NCBI RefSeq assembly: GCF_001619585.1
Contig: NZ_LQNT01000001.1
Location: 186,001-250,000 of the forward strand
Source of the DNA: Bhargavaea cecembensis
GTDB lineage: Bacteria > Bacillota > Bacilli > Bacillales_A > Planococcaceae
DNA length: 64,000 bases
Reading direction: 5' to 3'
In this document: positions 1 to 8,064 of the stretch, one piece after another
Layout of the letters: every line of letters starts with the position of its first letter
Position numbering within the stretch: the stretch's first letter is position 1
The notes under the pieces: model-generated
The model's database searches: none
Told to the model about the DNA's origin: nothing
What the model saw: the letters and a program-made list of their open reading frames with translations, nothing else
Program-made: the position numbers and the translations under genes

Positions 1-16
1 CCCGAAAGGCTTTTGT

Positions 17-1017
17 TCATACTTTTTTAATGCCCAGTTCTTCCGCCAGCAGGGTGATGGACTTCATGCGGTTTTCGGCGCCAAAGACATTGGGGACGAT
101 GGTCACTTCGTCAGCCTGATAGGTTTCGGCGGCCTTTCGGATTTTTTCTGCAACCTGGTCGGGTGTTCCGATAAACATTCGTCTCCTGTTGTGCCGGATC
201 TTCTCCCTTTCAAGCGCACTGACTCCCCGCTCCAATGCCGTTTTGACGGATGGGTAATACGGAGGAGGACTGGAGGATTCCACAGTCAGCAGCCAAAGGT
301 CGAATGCGGTGGCCAGCGCCTCTGCCTTCTCTGCAGTTTCTGCGACAACAGCGAACACGGCAATCATCACTTTGGAACTTTCGAGAAGAGGGGACGGGCG
401 GAAGTTCTTCCTGTAATGATCGACGGCATCCATTCCTCCCTCGGGATTGCCGAGATGCGCAAAGGCATAGGACATGCCCTGATCAGCTGCAATTTCCGCA
501 CTGCCCCGGCCGGTTCCGAGAAGCCACAACTCCGGAGCAGTCTCAATAACCGGCATGGCAGTAAGGTCCTGAAAGCGATGGCCATCGGCGGGTTCAGATA
601 AAAAGTTGCGAATATCCTCGATCTGCTGTTCATAGGATAAGCGTTTTCCTTTTGATTCATTTAGGGCGCGATTGACCAGCTGGTAGCTGGGAGAACGGCC
701 GATGCCGAGATCGATCCGGTTCGGATGCAGTGCTTCAAGGACACGGAAGTTCTCTGCGACCTTATAGGGGCTGTAATGGGGGAGCATGACGCCGCCGGAT
801 CCGATCCGGATGTGTTCAGTTGAATCGGCAAGATGCATCATCAGCATTTCGGGACTGCTGCCGGCAACCGAGCGCACATGATGATGTTCGGATACCCAGA
901 ACCGCCTGTAGCCCAATTTTCCGCCAGATTTGCGAGTTCTGTCGTAGCAAGCAGTGCCTGGCGGCCGTCTGATCCTTCATCGATTGGTGAATAGTCGAGG
1001 ACGTTATAGATGACCAC
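17..1017 (-). pseudogene. LLM-class flavin-dependent oxidoreductase, frameshifted near its N-terminus
   Basis: This is a bacterial-luciferase-like, FMN-dependent monooxygenase family member; the substrate is unknown. The downstream frame (17-916) carries the family landmarks WVSEHHH, GVMLPHYSPYKVAE and LGIGRSP. The expected N-terminus lies in another frame: from a GTG at 1015-1017, with GGAG about 9 nt upstream, it reads VVIYNVLDYSPIDEG and on to ELANLAE at about 920. Family members continue directly from LAE into KLGYRRFWVSEHHH, so one A is missing from the A-run at 917-920. Restored, the protein would be about 334 aa, the usual size. Without the base, only a TTG at 914-916 could restart translation, removing the first beta-alpha unit of the barrel. 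It is either a recent pseudogene or a sequencing error. The family assignment is firm. Confidence 0.85.
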
Positions 1018-1184
1018 TCTTCATTTCTCCTTTTTTGGCTCTTGATCAGTTAATCCCCACTCTATCACAGCATGCGGAAACCGGGCCGGCTGACGGTTTT
1101 ATATAGCCGTTGACCGGAAAGGAGACGGAGGGCCACTTGGCGAATTGAAAAGGTGTAAATTGTAAAATAGCAGGAGGTACAGAA

Positions 1185-2138
1185 ATGCATAATGAGGCGC
1201 TGGTTACGATCGAATCGACTTTTCCGCTGAGCGGGACACTGACAATGCCGGATGAAAAGCAGGGCACCTATCCGGCTGTACTCATCATTGCAGGCTCCGG
1301 AAAGGGCGACCGGGATGGAAACCTTAAGAATCTGCAGATGAATATCTATAAGGAGCTGGCAGAATTTCTGACCTTGCAGGGATATATGACACTCCGTTAT
1401 GACAAACGCGGAACCTATAAGAGCGAGGGAACATTCAATGAAGCCGGGCTTTCTGACCTGATCGATGATGCTGTCGAGGGAGTACGGTTTCTCAAGCATC
1501 ATCCGTCAGCTGACCCGGAGCGCATTTTCATACTGGGCCACAGTGAAGGTGCGTTGATCGCACCTGCAGTACACGACCGTGAGCCGGTGGCCGGAATGAT
1601 TCTGGTGGCCGGAGCAGCGGAGCCGTCAGTCGACCTCATGCCGAGGCAAAATGAATTGGCCTACGCAGAGATGAATGAAGCGAAAGGGCTGAAAGGCTGG
1701 GTCTTCAGGACATTTAAAGTGACGGACCGCGCCAGAAAGCAGAACGAGCAGATCTTCGGGAAAGTGGCTGATTCCGACAAGCCGGTCATGAGAGTCAAGG
1801 GAATCAAAATGAATGCAAAATGGCTCCGGGAAACGCTGGCTTACAATGTTGTGGAATATCTCGAGCGGGCAACTTGTCCGGTGCTTGCAGTGACCGGAGA
1901 CAAGGATCTCCAGGTGCCGCCGGAACACGCCCGCCTGATCGCTGAAACGGTTCCGGGCGAGTCCGAATGGCACATCATCCCGGATATGAATCATCTGCTG
2001 AAAGAGTATGAAGGCGAGCACACCATGCTCGGACTCTTGAAGGAGTACAAATCGGTTGCAGACAGTCCGCTGTCACCGATATTAACCAGTGTCATCGGAG
2101 AATGGCTTGTTCAGCAAAAGTCGGCTCAACCAAGATAA
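1185..2138 (+). CDS. alpha/beta hydrolase (serine hydrolase, S33/dienelactone-hydrolase-like)
   Basis: A 317-aa cytoplasmic alpha/beta-hydrolase with the nucleophile elbow GHSEG (Ser120), an oxyanion-region GSGKGDRDG near residues 37-45, a candidate acid in GDKDLQVPP and a candidate base in DMNHLL. The order Ser-Asp-His and the size match esterase/peptidase-like hydrolases whose substrates cannot be predicted from sequence. Start ATG 1185 is preceded by AGGAGGT at a good distance. It stands alone: the upstream gene is on the other strand and a hairpin terminator follows at once. No signal peptide is seen. Confidence 0.9.
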   Translation: MHNEALVTIESTFPLSGTLTMPDEKQGTYPAVLIIAGSGKGDRDGNLKNLQMNIYKELAEFLTLQGYMTLRYDKRGTYKSEGTFNEAGLSDLIDDAVEGVRFLKHHPSADPERIFILGHSEGALIAPAVHDREPVAGMILVAGAAEPSVDLMPRQNELAYAEMNEAKGLKGWVFRTFKVTDRARKQNEQIFGKVADSDKPVMRVKGIKMNAKWLRETLAYNVVEYLERATCPVLAVTGDKDLQVPPEHARLIAETVPGESEWHIIPDMNHLLKEYEGEHTMLGLLKEYKSVADSPLSPILTSVIGEWLVQQKSAQPR

Positions 2139-2141
2139 AAG

Positions 2142-2179
2142 AACGGCATTCCGGTCCATTCCGGAACGCCGTTGTTTTA
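2142..2179 (+). terminator. rho-independent terminator after the hydrolase
   Basis: A 13-bp stem with one mismatch (2142-2154 with 2161-2173), a six-base loop, then GTTTTAT. It closes the hydrolase unit and occupies a TTG at 2172 that could otherwise be mistaken for the opuFA start. Confidence 0.8.
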
Positions 2180-2192
2180 TGTAAATGGTAAA

Positions 2193-3194
2193 ATGGGGAC
2201 AACAATCGGAAGGGGGAGAGAGACAATCGCATCCATCATTGAATTTCAGAACGTAACAAAAGAATACGGGGACGGTACAAAAGCCGTGGATTCCCTCGAT
2301 ATCGAGATCAAAAGCGGTGAATTCATCGCCCTGATCGGGCCGAGCGGATGCGGTAAAACGACCACCCTCAAGATGATCAACCGGCTGATCGAACCGACTG
2401 CCGGAACGATTCTGATCAACGGGGAAAATGCCGGAAGCTATGATGTTCACCGGCTCCGGTGGAATATCGGCTATGTGCTTCAGCAGATCGCCCTTTTTCC
2501 GCATATGACCGTCGAAGAGAACATCATGGTCGTCCCCGAGATGAAACAAACGGCCAAAGCGGCGATGAAACGGCGCGCCCATGAGCTCATGGAACAGGTC
2601 GGCCTTGATCCGGCCGTTTTCGCACAGAGAAAACCCTCCGAATTATCCGGCGGCCAGCAGCAGCGGGTCGGTGTCATCCGGGCATTGGCAGCGGATCCGG
2701 ATATTCTCCTGATGGACGAGCCGTTCAGTGCGCTCGATCCGGTAGCGAGGGAAAAACTCCAGGATGACCTTCTCCATCTGAAAGGAACAATAAAAAAAAC
2801 CACCGTGTTTGTCACCCACGACATGACCGAAGCACTCAAACTTGCAGACCGGATTTTCCTGATGCGGGATGGAAAAGTCATTCAGACCGGCACGCCTGAT
2901 GAATTGATGCGAAATCCTGCCGGCGCATTTGTGAGTGAATTCATCGGAAGGGAAAAAGGCAGCATGCATGAATACTTGGACTTGAGACAGTGGGTGTCTG
3001 CTGCTTCTGCAGAAGATCTGCCATCGGGGGCTGTTCTTCCCGCAGACGTCCGGGCAGACCGCCTCGTCACCGTGATGGCCGAGCATGAAACAGTTGGTGT
3101 GGAAGATGGAGGCGAACTCATCGGCCTGATTGACCGGGCCACGGCTTTCCGCCTTCTTGCAGCCGAGGAGAAGGGGGCAGGCCATCATGACTGA
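2193..3194 (+). CDS. opuFA: osmoprotectant (glycine betaine/choline-type) ABC transporter ATP-binding protein, OpuF/OpuC type
   Basis: The ATPase subunit of a compatible-solute importer. In order: Walker A GPSGCGKTT, Q-loop YVLQQIALFPHM, signature LSGGQQQRVG, Walker B ILLMDEPFSALD and switch histidine FVTHD. A C-terminal stretch of about 90 residues (from YLDLRQWVSAAS) looks like a shortened CBS region, as in OpuCA/ProV. The start is uncertain. ATG 2193 has no ribosome site. The strong site AGGGGGAGAG (2211-2220) sits 7 nt before an in-frame ATC at 2226, and family members begin close to IEFQNVTKEY. The stop overlaps the permease start by 8 bp, so the two are translationally coupled. Function is assigned from family and from the fused partner. 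Confidence 0.9.
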   Translation: MGTTIGRGRETIASIIEFQNVTKEYGDGTKAVDSLDIEIKSGEFIALIGPSGCGKTTTLKMINRLIEPTAGTILINGENAGSYDVHRLRWNIGYVLQQIALFPHMTVEENIMVVPEMKQTAKAAMKRRAHELMEQVGLDPAVFAQRKPSELSGGQQQRVGVIRALAADPDILLMDEPFSALDPVAREKLQDDLLHLKGTIKKTTVFVTHDMTEALKLADRIFLMRDGKVIQTGTPDELMRNPAGAFVSEFIGREKGSMHEYLDLRQWVSAASAEDLPSGAVLPADVRADRLVTVMAEHETVGVEDGGELIGLIDRATAFRLLAAEEKGAGHHD

Positions 3195-4704
3195 GTTTTT
3201 TTCTGTCTTTGGGCAGCGGAAAAACGATTTATGGATCGCACTTCTGGAACATATCGAGATATCATTCATCTCCCTGTTATTTGCCGTCCTGATTGCGGTG
3301 CCGACTGGTATATGGCTGACCCGCAGGAGGAAGCTGGCCGACGGAATCATCGGGGTGACTTCCGTCATTCAGACCATCCCCTCACTTGCCCTGCTCGGTC
3401 TATTGATCCCGCTCGTAGGAATCGGGCGGATTCCCGCGGTCATCGCCCTGACGGCCTATGCACTGCTTCCCATTCTCCGGAACACCTATACCGGAATCCG
3501 TGAAATCGATCCGTCCCTGATTGAAGCGGCGCAGGCGATGGGCATGAACACGCGCAGACGGCTCCTGAAAGTGGAGATGCCTCTTGCCATGCCGGTCATT
3601 ATGGCTGGAATCCGTACATCAACCGTCCTGATCATCGGGACCGCAACGCTTGCAGCGCTGATTGGTGCAGGGGGGCTCGGCGATCTGATCCTGCTCGGAA
3701 TCGACCGAAACAACACCGCCCTGATCGTACTGGGCGCCATTCCGGCAGCCTTGCTGGCCATCGTCTTTGACCTGATTCTGAAACAGCTCGAGCAAATGCC
3801 GTTCAGGAAAAGTCTTTTGGCTATTGCAGTGATTTTCGCGCTTTCAGCCATTGTCATGCTGGCATCTCTTTTCTCGAAGGACGAGAGCAAGCTGGTCATC
3901 GCCGGAAAGCTCGGTTCGGAACCGGAGATTCTGATCAATATGTACAAAATCCTGATTGAAGAGGAGACGGATCTTGAGGTTGAGCTGAAGCCGGGTCTCG
4001 GAAAGACGAGTTTTGTTTTCAACGCCCTCCGCTCGGGAGAAATCGATATTTACCCCGAATTTACCGGGACGGCCATCTCTGAGTTCCTGAAAGAAACTGC
4101 AGAAACCACAGACAGCCGGGAGGTCTACGAGCAGGCACGTGATGGACTGTCCGAACATTTTGAAATGGTCCTGCTTGAACCGATGCAGTACAACAATACA
4201 TATACACTGGCAGTGCAGGAAGGATTTGCAGAAGAACACGGCCTGGATGCCATATCCGACCTGGAGAAAATTGAAGGTGAGGTAAGGGCAGGATTCACAC
4301 TCGAATTCTCGGACCGTGAAGACGGGTACCTGGGCATCCAATCCCTGTACGGCATCCAATTTTCCGATATCGTTACGATGGAGCCGAAGCTGAGGTATAC
4401 AGCGATCGAGTCGGGAGACATCAATCTGGTCGATGCCTATTCCACAGACAGCGAAATCGAACGGTACAGCCTGAAAGTGCTGCAGGATGACCGGAATCTG
4501 TTCCCGCCTTACCAGGGAGCACCGCTCATGATGGAAGAAACCGCAGATAACCACCCTGAAGTTGTAAAGGTGCTGAATACGCTGTCCGGCAGAATTTCAG
4601 ATGATGAAATGCGTGAAATGAATTACCGGGTCAATGTCGACGGAGTTGCTGCCGAAGACGTCGCCAGTGACTATCTTGAATCGGAAGGCCTGATTGAAAG
4701 TTAA
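3187..4704 (+). CDS. opuFB: osmoprotectant ABC transporter, permease fused to substrate-binding domain (OpuF type)
   Basis: A 505-aa fusion. Residues 1 to about 215 are the membrane permease, with the EAA-loop sequence GMNTRRRLLKVEMPLAMP that contacts the ATPase. After one more membrane segment (LLAIAVIFALSAIVMLASLF), residues about 235-505 form an OpuAC/ProX-type binding domain (AGKLGSEPEILINMYKILI, IDIYPEFTGTA). The fusion tethers the ligand-binding domain to the outer face of the channel, as described for the OpuF transporters of Bacillus. The likely ligands are glycine betaine or related trimethylammonium compounds. Start ATG 3187 overlaps opuFA by 8 bp. No other binding-protein gene lies nearby, in keeping with a self-contained two-gene transporter. 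Confidence 0.9.
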   Translation: MTEFFSVFGQRKNDLWIALLEHIEISFISLLFAVLIAVPTGIWLTRRRKLADGIIGVTSVIQTIPSLALLGLLIPLVGIGRIPAVIALTAYALLPILRNTYTGIREIDPSLIEAAQAMGMNTRRRLLKVEMPLAMPVIMAGIRTSTVLIIGTATLAALIGAGGLGDLILLGIDRNNTALIVLGAIPAALLAIVFDLILKQLEQMPFRKSLLAIAVIFALSAIVMLASLFSKDESKLVIAGKLGSEPEILINMYKILIEEETDLEVELKPGLGKTSFVFNALRSGEIDIYPEFTGTAISEFLKETAETTDSREVYEQARDGLSEHFEMVLLEPMQYNNTYTLAVQEGFAEEHGLDAISDLEKIEGEVRAGFTLEFSDREDGYLGIQSLYGIQFSDIVTMEPKLRYTAIESGDINLVDAYSTDSEIERYSLKVLQDDRNLFPPYQGAPLMMEETADNHPEVVKVLNTLSGRISDDEMREMNYRVNVDGVAAEDVASDYLESEGLIES

Positions 4705-4825
4705 GGTCTGTTGCTCCTCTGCAAGCATTTGCTGCACAGGTCAGATTCTGCAGTATTGAAACCATTTCCGGCTCCAGCCGTATATCAATTGTAGACTGGT
4801 GAATTCGGCTAAGGAGAGGACCCCC

Positions 4826-5149
4826 ATGAACAGAGCAGAGGCAACAGTATTGGAGAAAGTACCGGAAGACTCAACAGTGTATGAGCTGATCAGGACCGGG
4901 TTTGCAGAAAGAAAGACGCGGCTTGTGGATATGCTGTTCGATGAAGTGCTGACATTGAATCGGACTGTCAGCCAGCTGAAGGGCAAAGAGGCGTACTTTT
5001 TGGTGATCAATGGCACACAAGCTGAGCTTGTCACAGTCAGCGGGGACACGATTTCGGAACGGAAAGAGGCACCTCCTGAAGCCGTTGCCGGCAAGAAGAC
5101 ATTTGCAAATGATGGTTACACGTATAAGAGATACCGAAAAATCCTATGA
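4826..5149 (+). CDS. small hypothetical protein
   Basis: A 107-aa soluble protein that I do not recognise. It has a helical N-terminal half (VYELIRTGFAERKTRLVDMLFDEVLTLNRTVSQL) and a strand-rich C-terminal half (AYFLVINGTQAELVTVSGD) ending in the basic tail YTYKRYRKIL. ATG 4826 is chosen because AAGGAGAGG (4811-4819) lies 6 nt upstream; in-frame codons further up lack a site. Opposite-strand reading frames over it are shadows. It is flanked by intergenic DNA on both sides, so it is probably monocistronic. No cysteine pairs, signal peptide or membrane segment are seen. Confidence 0.65.
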   Translation: MNRAEATVLEKVPEDSTVYELIRTGFAERKTRLVDMLFDEVLTLNRTVSQLKGKEAYFLVINGTQAELVTVSGDTISERKEAPPEAVAGKKTFANDGYTYKRYRKIL

Positions 5150-5246
5150 ATCATTGTTTAGGACTCGCACAATGCCGATATTGGCTAATAAGCGGTAATC
5201 AGCTGGTTCCTTTCAAGGGAATCCAAAGTTCATAGAGGAGTAAGGG

Positions 5247-5273
5247 GCAGCCGATAACCGGCTGCTCTTTTTT
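5247..5273 (+). terminator. rho-independent terminator
   Basis: GCAGCCG (5247-5253) pairs with CGGCTGC (5259-5265), followed by TCTTTTTT. It lies about 100 nt past the stop of the small hypothetical gene and isolates czcD from upstream transcription. Confidence 0.8.
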
Positions 5274-5353
5274 GCCTGAATGGCTTGTGCCGGAAAAGGG
5301 TAAAAAGAAAGAATGAGCCGCTTGCACAATTTTGACCGGACTGACATACTGTA

Positions 5354-5375
5354 TATATGAACATATAGTCATATA
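5354..5375 (+). promoter_or_regulatory. CzrA/SmtB-type operator in front of czcD
   Basis: A perfect inverted repeat: TATATGA (5354-5360) and TCATATA (5369-5375) around ACATATAG. It sits about 20 nt before the czcD start. The ATATGAAC half-site and spacing resemble the imperfect 12-2-12 operators of ArsR-family zinc sensors such as CzrA and SmtB. The gene at 9124-9450 encodes a repressor with exactly the CzrA-type zinc ligands, so regulation in trans is likely (inferred). Confidence 0.75.
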
Positions 5376-5396
5376 AGGGGTTCGGGAGGAGATTAC

Positions 5397-6320
5397 ATGG
5401 GTCATCACCATCACGGCCATTCGCACGGCCATTCGCACAGTCATGCATCTTCCAATAAAAAAGCGTTGTTCTGGGCGTTTGTCCTGATCACTGCGTTTAT
5501 GGCTGTTGAATTTATCGGCGGGTTACTGACAAACAGTCTTGCGCTTTTATCGGATGCCGGTCATATGTTGAGCGATTCCGCAGCACTTGGCCTAAGCTTT
5601 CTCGCCATTCTTCTGGGCGCCAGAAAGGCGACAGGCGAGAAGTCATTCGGATACCGCCGCTTTGAAATTCTGGCTGCCGCCGTGAATGGCATTACACTCA
5701 TTGTGATCGCAGCGGTGATCATGTTTGAAGCGGTTCGCCGTTTTATGGCCCCGCCGGAAGTCCAGAGCACGGGCATGCTGGTCATAGCGGTCATCGGGCT
5801 GCTGATCAACATTGCCGCAGCCTTCATCCTCATGCGGGGAGGCAAAGACGACAATCTGAACGTGCGGAGCGCACTTCTGCACGTGATCGGCGATATGCTC
5901 GGCTCAGTCGGTGCAATTACGGCCGCGGTATTGATGATTCTCTTTGGCTGGTGGATCGCAGACCCGATTGCCAGCATCATCGTCTCTATCCTCGTGCTGG
6001 TAAGCGGATGGCGGGTAACCAAGGATGCGGCCAATGTTCTGATGGAATCGGCTCCTGATGGAATCAACCCTGAAGAAGTCCGTAAGTCTCTTGAAGAGCT
6101 GGATGGCGTGAATGACGTCCATGACCTTCATCTCTGGTCAATCACTCCGGATGAGCCACTCCTCAGCTGCCATATGACCATCAACGGGCAGGGCGATCCG
6201 GACCGGATCCTCCACAACGCACATCGGATTCTTCACGACCGGTACTCCATCGATCACAGCACCATCCAGCTTGAGACCGACGGGGGCGGCTGCCCGAGCC
6301 CTCATGGAACATGTAACTGA
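5397..6320 (+). CDS. czcD: cation diffusion facilitator, zinc/cobalt/cadmium exporter
   Basis: A 307-aa CDF transporter that exchanges cytoplasmic divalent metal (Zn, Co, Cd) for protons. The N-terminus is a histidine-rich metal loop (MGHHHHGHSHGHSHSH). Six membrane segments follow, with the two transport-site motifs DAGHMLSD (TM2) and HVIGDMLGS (TM5). The C-terminal cytoplasmic domain, from about residue 215, carries the ferredoxin-like fold typical of CzcD (DVHDLHLWSITPDEPLLSCH). ATG 5397 has GGGAGGAG upstream. A CzrA-like operator overlaps the promoter region, so the gene is likely induced by excess zinc. It is a single-gene unit closed by a bidirectional terminator. Confidence 0.93.
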   Translation: MGHHHHGHSHGHSHSHASSNKKALFWAFVLITAFMAVEFIGGLLTNSLALLSDAGHMLSDSAALGLSFLAILLGARKATGEKSFGYRRFEILAAAVNGITLIVIAAVIMFEAVRRFMAPPEVQSTGMLVIAVIGLLINIAAAFILMRGGKDDNLNVRSALLHVIGDMLGSVGAITAAVLMILFGWWIADPIASIIVSILVLVSGWRVTKDAANVLMESAPDGINPEEVRKSLEELDGVNDVHDLHLWSITPDEPLLSCHMTINGQGDPDRILHNAHRILHDRYSIDHSTIQLETDGGGCPSPHGTCN

Positions 6321-6321
6321 T

Positions 6322-6357
6322 AAAAGGTGATCCGCTGATTTGCGGATCACCTTTTTT
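6322..6357. terminator. bidirectional terminator between czcD and the sulfatase gene
   Basis: A 12-bp stem, 6324-6335 with 6342-6353, flanked by AAAA on the left and CTTTTTT on the right. It can stop czcD on the plus strand and the sulfatase gene on the minus strand, which end on either side. Confidence 0.85.
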
Positions 6358-6358
6358 G

Positions 6359-7963
6359 TTATTTATTAAATTGCTCAATATAGTCCCGGTATCCGTCCAT
6401 CCACTCCAGTTGCGGCCATTCGCCGGTCGGGTTATTGCGCTCGTTTTGCTGGGGGTCACCGGGTGTGGAACGTCCCTTCTTCACATAATCCTCGAGATCT
6501 TCCATCAGAGAGTCAATCACATCCGGATGCCGGTCGATGACATTATGAAGTTCTTTGACATCCCGGCTGAGATCGAACAGTTCGGCAGGCTTGAATGAAA
6601 TATCCGGACCAATGTCATCCATGCTTCCTCCATCTGTTACGAGATTCAGTTTCCAGTGGCCCCTTCTGATGGATAGTCCGCCGTTACCCGAGGAATGGAC
6701 GATATCGCCGCGGACAGGCCGATCCCGGCCCTCCCAGAGCGGAAGGGTGGATACCGAGTCTTCTGCTTCATTTTCCCCAAGTTCTGCACCGGTCAGCTCG
6801 GCAAGGGTACGATACAGGTCCGACAGGCTCACCATATGATTGGAGGAGGAACCACTCTTGATCACTGGAGGATAAGAAATAATGGTCGGTTCCCGGTGGC
6901 CGCCCTCCCAGATATCTGACTTTTTCCCGCGGAAATGGTAGCTAGGGTTGTGTCCTTGTTTGAGAAGGCGGGAAAAGTCGGCGACTCCGGATGCACCATT
7001 GTCACTCGTAAAGATGAAGATGGTTTCCTCGAATATCCCTTTCTTTTTCAGCTTGTCCATGATCTCGCCGACGTAGGCATCAAGCTGAAGAACCCAATCT
7101 CCGTAATCTCCGATACCCGACTTGCCCCGGAATTCCTTAAGGGGCAGGATGGGGCCATGGACCAGGTGGACAGGATAATAGAGGAAGAACGGCCGGTCGC
7201 TTTCAGCAAATTGGCCGATCAGCTCCAGTACTTTGTTTTGCATGTCGGCCGGGACCTCTTCATGAACAAAATGCGGCGCTTTCACACCTACCTGCCAGGC
7301 TTTCTGCTGGCTGGCGCCAAGCCGGTCGAGTCCCGGGACCCCTGTGATTTCTGTCGGCTCTTCCAACACCCTGTCGTTTTCGATATAGACAAACGGCGGC
7401 TGATCCAGAGAAGCCGGGGTTCCATAGAAATAATCGAATCCCATCTGGAGCGGTCCATAGGTAATCGGTTTTGAATAGTCGATGTCCAGGCCTTCCAGGT
7501 CGATGATCCCGACACTCGGGTCGAAGTTTCCGTCACGGCCCATTCGGGTGTCGGGCACCTCAAATTTCTCCTCATCCAGGCCGAACCCTTCAAAGTCATA
7601 TCCGTCTTTCAGTTGCCAGCCAAGGCCAAGATGCCATTTCCCGACCGCCGCGGTTTGATACCCCTGATCCTTCAGCATCTGCGCCATCGTTCTTCTGTTC
7701 TTTTCGATCAGCGGTTCGGAGTCACCGGGACAGACAAAACTCTTCAGCCTGGACCTCCAATTGTATCTTCCGGTCAGCAGACCGTATCTTGATGGTGTGC
7801 AGAGGGCGGATGTTGCATGGGAATCCGTAAAGCGCATGCCGCCTTCCGCCAGGGCATCGATGTTTGCTGTGTTGATTTTGGATTCCGGGTTAAAGGATGA
7901 GACGTCTCCATATCCGAGATCATCTGCGAGAATCAACACGACATTTGGCTTTTTCTGTGTCAT
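6359..7963 (-). CDS. sulfatase (arylsulfatase family, Cys-type)
   Basis: A 534-aa alkaline-phosphatase-superfamily sulfatase that hydrolyses sulfate esters. The metal motif ADDLGYGD is at residues 13-20 and the catalytic signature CTPSRYGLLTGR begins at Cys55. That cysteine must be oxidised to formylglycine for activity. Further family features are GKWHLG, TSDNGASG and FRGKKSDIWEGGHREP. There is no signal peptide, so the enzyme should be cytosolic. ATG 7963 has GGAG 8 nt upstream; a GTG at 7972 is too close to that site. The gene that activates it is divergent next door (formylglycine-generating enzyme, 8065-9039), a functional pairing rather than an operon. The natural substrate is not predictable. 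Confidence 0.93.
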   Translation of the reverse strand: MTQKKPNVVLILADDLGYGDVSSFNPESKINTANIDALAEGGMRFTDSHATSALCTPSRYGLLTGRYNWRSRLKSFVCPGDSEPLIEKNRRTMAQMLKDQGYQTAAVGKWHLGLGWQLKDGYDFEGFGLDEEKFEVPDTRMGRDGNFDPSVGIIDLEGLDIDYSKPITYGPLQMGFDYFYGTPASLDQPPFVYIENDRVLEEPTEITGVPGLDRLGASQQKAWQVGVKAPHFVHEEVPADMQNKVLELIGQFAESDRPFFLYYPVHLVHGPILPLKEFRGKSGIGDYGDWVLQLDAYVGEIMDKLKKKGIFEETIFIFTSDNGASGVADFSRLLKQGHNPSYHFRGKKSDIWEGGHREPTIISYPPVIKSGSSSNHMVSLSDLYRTLAELTGAELGENEAEDSVSTLPLWEGRDRPVRGDIVHSSGNGGLSIRRGHWKLNLVTDGGSMDDIGPDISFKPAELFDLSRDVKELHNVIDRHPDVIDSLMEDLEDYVKKGRSTPGDPQQNERNNPTGEWPQLEWMDGYRDYIEQFNK

Positions 7964-7986
7964 TTCATTCACTCCAAATTAGATTG

Positions 7987-8040
7987 TCGTATCATTCTTC
8001 CCTGTTTGGGCTGTTGGGCAAACAGGGAAGAATGATACGA
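7987..8040. repeat. perfect 22-bp inverted repeat between divergent sulfatase and FGE genes
   Basis: 7987-8008 is the exact reverse complement of 8019-8040, with a 10-nt loop (GGCTGTTGGG). It fills more than half of the intergenic region between two divergent starts, so it cannot be a terminator for either gene. Each arm carries AATGATACGA, so both outward-facing sequences are identical. It could be a shared operator, a mirrored promoter or a hairpin in the 5' leader of either mRNA. Confidence 0.85.
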
Positions 8041-8064
8041 ACCAGGTGAAAAGGAATGAATGAG

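Noticed and set aside
910-925. Programmed frameshift in the LLM gene
   Set aside because: Short A4 run, no slippery heptamer with downstream structure, and the family has no such tradition; mutation or error is simpler.
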